Origin: Bacteroidales bacterium
GTDB taxonomy: Bacteria; Bacteroidota; Bacteroidia; Bacteroidales; F082
DNA: 64,000 nt
Assembly: GCA_017548125.1 (NCBI GenBank)
Contig: JAFYNK010000086.1
Location: 19,674 to 83,673, forward strand
Reading direction: 5' to 3'
Below the pieces are notes generated by a model. It worked only from the letters and a program-made list of their open reading frames with translations, was not told the origin of the DNA and ran no database searches. Positions within the stretch are counted from its first letter, which is position 1; every line of letters begins with the position of its first letter. Positions 61,480-64,000 of the stretch are shown piece by piece. The position numbers were made by a program, and so were the translations under genes.

Positions 61480-62920
61480 GCACGAATTGGTAAGCTCCAG
61501 CGTCTGGTTTGTCGCCTCTTGAAACTCCGTCTAAGTCATATTGAAGTTGTCCGACAGAATAGAAAGGATTGCCGATTCCTATGGCAGGGGAGAGTGTGTC
61601 GAGGTGATAGTTGTATTCTTTATTTACAAATTTAGGGTCTTGGTTGAAGACGCATTCGTTAAAATTTGTAAACGTTTCATTGTTGGTTTTCTTTGTTTTT
61701 AGCAAGCAGTTGTTAAAATAATATGTTGTATCAGGTCCTGCATAGAAGTTTGTTGTAAATTCGTCATCGATATTTCCATACATTATACTGTTGTTCATTT
61801 CAAAATAGAAGTTACATGCGTATAAGTTACCAATAGGATCTTGATATATATTCTCAAATGTCAGGGAAGGGTTCTTTCTTGTTGATTTTTTCCAATAATT
61901 GGCGATGGTTCCATGTTCGAAGATATATTCTCCGCCGCCTCTTAAATATGCAGCGTTGTTGCCGCAATTTGAAATCACAAAATTGCTTGCCTTCAAATTG
62001 TAGAGGTTGGTTAAGATTCCGTATCCAGTATGGTTGTCGATTATTGTGTTGTGAATGGTTAATGGAGCCATATTGTTTTTCAGGAATGTTTCGGCTTGAA
62101 TTCCGATAAAACCGTTTTTGATAATTGCGTTGTTTATGGAGTGTCCGTAATTTTCACGAGCTTCCATTAACCATATTCTATCCCATTGTCCGGGTTCGTC
62201 TGTAAATGAAAGTTCGAGTCTATCTCCTTGAAAAACAACAGGGTTTTCAGGAGTTCCTTCAACGCGGAGTTGACCTTCGCTGTATGCCCAAAGTCCGCTG
62301 CCGCTGTGAAAATAGATCTGCGTTCCTTCTTCGATGACCAATGTTCCGTATGATTCAATTAATGCATGTCCATAAATCACATACGGCTTTTCCGATGTCC
62401 AGTGTGTCTCTTGAAGGCTGTCGGCTACAATTTTAAATTTAGGGAAACCGTTTATCTTTTTGTCAGCTATAATGTAAATGGCGTTTTGTCCGTATGCGGT
62501 CAAGCTGACTTCCTGAATGTTGTTGTTTGTTTCAAATATCAATTTGTCTTCTACGAAGAAAGGTGTGTTGTAGTCGTTTGGATTTACGGTTACTCTTACA
62601 AAAATATAAATGCTGTCTTTTGCATAAAGTTCAATGTCGCTGAAGTCGTAGCCTGATTCTCCGTCAACGTTGATGCTGAATTGAGACATGTTGCCGTTTC
62701 CTAAGCGGATAGAGCTTATCTTAAGATTTTCATCGTTGTTGTTATATACCATAAGATGCCGTGTTGAAGAACCGACAGCGGTGAAAACAGTATCAAAAGT
62801 GATTGTGTCATTGGAAAAATCAATTGATAAAGATTGGTCTGTGCTGTATATGGTTTTGTTTTGGCATGACATGAAACATGCAGCCATTGTTATGATGAAA
62901 ATCCAGATATATTTTTGCAT
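61466..62920 (-). CDS. Parallel beta-helix lipoprotein
   Basis: 484 residues, MQKYIWIFIITMAACFMSC with lipobox Cys near 19. A ~130-residue beta-sandwich segment (DTITFDTVFTAVGSSTRHL) is followed by right-handed beta-helix coils (about 190-430) with repeated I/N-rich turns (LTIHNTIIDNHTGYGIL, ASNFVISNCGN). It ends GDKPDAGAYQFVPIAE. Probably surface or periplasmic, perhaps carbohydrate-binding; no catalytic motif visible. Third gene after smpB and the thioredoxin, 37 bases downstream of the latter. Confidence 0.8.
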   Translation of the reverse strand: MQKYIWIFIITMAACFMSCQNKTIYSTDQSLSIDFSNDTITFDTVFTAVGSSTRHLMVYNNNDENLKISSIRLGNGNMSQFSINVDGESGYDFSDIELYAKDSIYIFVRVTVNPNDYNTPFFVEDKLIFETNNNIQEVSLTAYGQNAIYIIADKKINGFPKFKIVADSLQETHWTSEKPYVIYGHALIESYGTLVIEEGTQIYFHSGSGLWAYSEGQLRVEGTPENPVVFQGDRLELSFTDEPGQWDRIWLMEARENYGHSINNAIIKNGFIGIQAETFLKNNMAPLTIHNTIIDNHTGYGILTNLYNLKASNFVISNCGNNAAYLRGGGEYIFEHGTIANYWKKSTRKNPSLTFENIYQDPIGNLYACNFYFEMNNSIMYGNIDDEFTTNFYAGPDTTYYFNNCLLKTKKTNNETFTNFNECVFNQDPKFVNKEYNYHLDTLSPAIGIGNPFYSVGQLQYDLDGVSRGDKPDAGAYQFVPIAE

Positions 62921-62957
62921 AATGGTCTATCTAATGTATGGATTACGTTAGATTTAA

Positions 62958-63497
62958 TTATTTATTGTCTTGTTTTAGAAAATCATTCCATTGGGTTGTT
63001 AGATATGCGTTTGTTGCGACATATTTTAGCGCAGGCATTAATTTTGATGCGTCAACGTAACCAGGCAAGACGGTGATTCCTATGTTTTGTTCGTTCAAGA
63101 AAACGTAAGAAGGGTAGGACATCTTTCCTTGTAATAGTGCTGCTGCCAATTGATGAGTTCCTTTTTGCGTTCCTAATGGGTTTGGGTTTACGAATGTATA
63201 GCCCATAAAATCAACGCTTTCAGTTTGTTCTGCGTTAAATTTTACTGCATAAAAATGTTCGTTCATGTAATCAATGACTTCTTCATCTAAGAATGTGGTC
63301 TGATCCATTTTCTTGCACCATCCGCACCAGTCGGTGTAGATGTCGATGAATATTTTTTTAGGAGCGCTATCGTTTAATTTAACAGCTTCTTCGAATGACA
63401 TCCAATTTATTTTTTTTGGTGTTTCGGTTTGAGCGTTTGAGTTGTATGATATTGATAATAAAATTATTATCGCTAAAATGAAATTTGATTTTTTCAT
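62958..63497 (-). CDS. Periplasmic thioredoxin-family protein
   Basis: 179 residues, signal peptide MKKSNFILAIIILLSISYNSNAQ, thioredoxin fold with the redox motif C58-G-W-C61 in IDIYTDWCGWCKKMD and a cis-Pro in GKMSYPSYVFL. The CGWC motif and DxxTDWCGWC context match the DUF255/Thioredoxin_7-type exported proteins of Bacteroidota, acting in disulfide reduction or isomerisation in the envelope. It begins one base after the smpB stop codon. Confidence 0.9.
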   Translation of the reverse strand: MKKSNFILAIIILLSISYNSNAQTETPKKINWMSFEEAVKLNDSAPKKIFIDIYTDWCGWCKKMDQTTFLDEEVIDYMNEHFYAVKFNAEQTESVDFMGYTFVNPNPLGTQKGTHQLAAALLQGKMSYPSYVFLNEQNIGITVLPGYVDASKLMPALKYVATNAYLTTQWNDFLKQDNK

Positions 63498-63498
63498 A

Positions 63499-63966
63499 TT
63501 AATAATTATATTTTGCTCTTTCTATTTCTTTCTTATTGTCTTTGTCTTTAAGGTTTTCACGTTTATCGTAGAAATGCTTTCCTTTTGCCAAGGCGATGTT
63601 GACTTTAGCCAATCCTTTGTCGTTGATGAACAAGTCTGTTGGTACGATGGTGAAACCTTTTTCGTTTGATTTGGTTTTCAGTTTGTTGAGTTCTCTTCTT
63701 GTGAGGAGAAGTTTTCTTTCGCGTTTTGGGTCGTGATTGTTGTATGTTCCGAGTGCATATTCTGCTATGTGCATGCCGACAACAAATAATTCACCGTTTT
63801 TGAATACGCAATAAGAGTCGGCTAGACTGGCTTTGCCTTCGCGTATGCTTTTTATTTCTGTGCCAGTCAAGACTATTCCGGACATATAAGTATCAATGAT
63901 GAAATATTCAAAAGATACTCTTTTGTTTTTTATGTGTATTTTATTTTGTGTTTTTTCCTTTGCCAT
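63499..63966 (-). CDS. smpB: SsrA-binding protein SmpB
   Basis: 155 residues, full-length Smp[41 protein letters not shown] in the OB-fold core, [23 protein letters not shown], and the basic C-terminal tail [26 protein letters not shown] that mimics mRNA in the ribosome. Essential partner of tmRNA in rescue of stalled ribosomes; tmRNA itself is not in the window. The promoter is probably upstream of the window edge or in the word repeat at 63975-64000. Confidence 0.97.
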   Translation of the reverse strand: MAKEKTQNKIHIKNKRVSFEYFIIDTYMSGIVLTGTEIKSIREGKASLADSYCVFKNGELFVVGMHIAEYALGTYNNHDPKRERKLLLTRRELNKLKTKSNEKGFTIVPTDLFINDKGLAKVNIALAKGKHFYDKRENLKDKDNKKEIERAKYNY

Positions 63967-63974
63967 ATTTTTAA

Positions 63975-64000
63975 AATTAGGAATTAGGAATTAGGAATTA
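63975..64000. repeat. TTAGGAA word array at the window edge
   Basis: Tandem AATTAGG units (AATTAGGAATTAGGAATTAG and on), identical to the word flanking the four-helix-bundle gene at 28059-28078. It is cut by the window end, 8 bases upstream of smpB. Confidence 0.7.

Overview
The window looks like chromosomal DNA from a low-GC, probably anaerobic Bacteroidota (most likely Bacteroidales-type) bacterium. Many genes are preceded by the Bacteroidota -7 box TAnnTTTG, and there is almost no Shine-Dalgarno signal. The gene content fits too: a Dcu-type C4-dicarboxylate carrier, a TolC/MFP/RND operon ending in a PG0541-type gene, SusD-free lipoproteins with FN3-like repeats, LytTR and NtrC-type two-component systems, and a DnaB gene in a typical Bacteroidota context. 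No species can be named from the sequence alone.

Layout. 1-6.4 kb: a REP-like element, tRNA-Ser(TGA), a CDF metal exporter, a PAQR/hemolysin III protein, a small outer-membrane barrel, a tandem universal stress protein and a large surface lipoprotein with six ~100-residue repeats. 6.6-21.2 kb: a large export cluster (TolC, membrane fusion protein, four duplicated ~800-residue MacB/FtsX permeases, one ATPase, one lipoprotein). It is preceded by a good sigma-54 promoter candidate. Nearly every gene junction carries a copy of a hairpin-forming AT-rich repeat. 21.4-23.9 kb: an AT-rich accessory stretch with two unknown genes bracketed by an exact 26-bp direct repeat, a broken copy of the lipoprotein start, three 33-bp-spaced iterons, and a ClpP/SppA-fold (SDH_sah-type) protein with a 64-residue partner. 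23.9-26.6 kb: an NtrC-type regulator and its NtrY-like kinase, the likely controllers of the export cluster.

26.7-38.9 kb: a Dcu carrier, a four-helix-bundle gene bracketed by inverted word repeats, a His-rich heavy-metal permease, an alginate-export-type porin, rimM, trmN6-like, small lipoproteins, carbamate kinase, dnaB with an unusual repeat tail, a DUF2779 Fe-S nuclease-like protein and a MATE pump. 39-45.9 kb: two paralogous coiled-coil lipoproteins (the second with a sigma-54-like promoter and palindromic upstream sites), an NtrC-type regulator, a convergent hybrid kinase with receiver and HPt domains, and another lipoprotein. 45.9-51.8 kb: a TolC-MFP-RND-PG0541 efflux operon on the minus strand. 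52-59.7 kb: an osmotic/envelope neighbourhood with TrkH, a LytS/LytTR pair, and an operon of LtaS-like phosphoglycerol transferase, diacylglycerol kinase and MscS channel. 59.8-64 kb: an M23 peptidase, a beta-helix lipoprotein, a thioredoxin and smpB.

The most unusual features are in the non-coding DNA. Intergenic spacers are built from short repeated 'words', several shared between distant loci. In the export cluster these words form long hairpins with compensatory changes between copies. The second theme is sigma-54 logic: both NtrC-type regulators sit beside loci whose promoters have a matching GG-N10-GC element.
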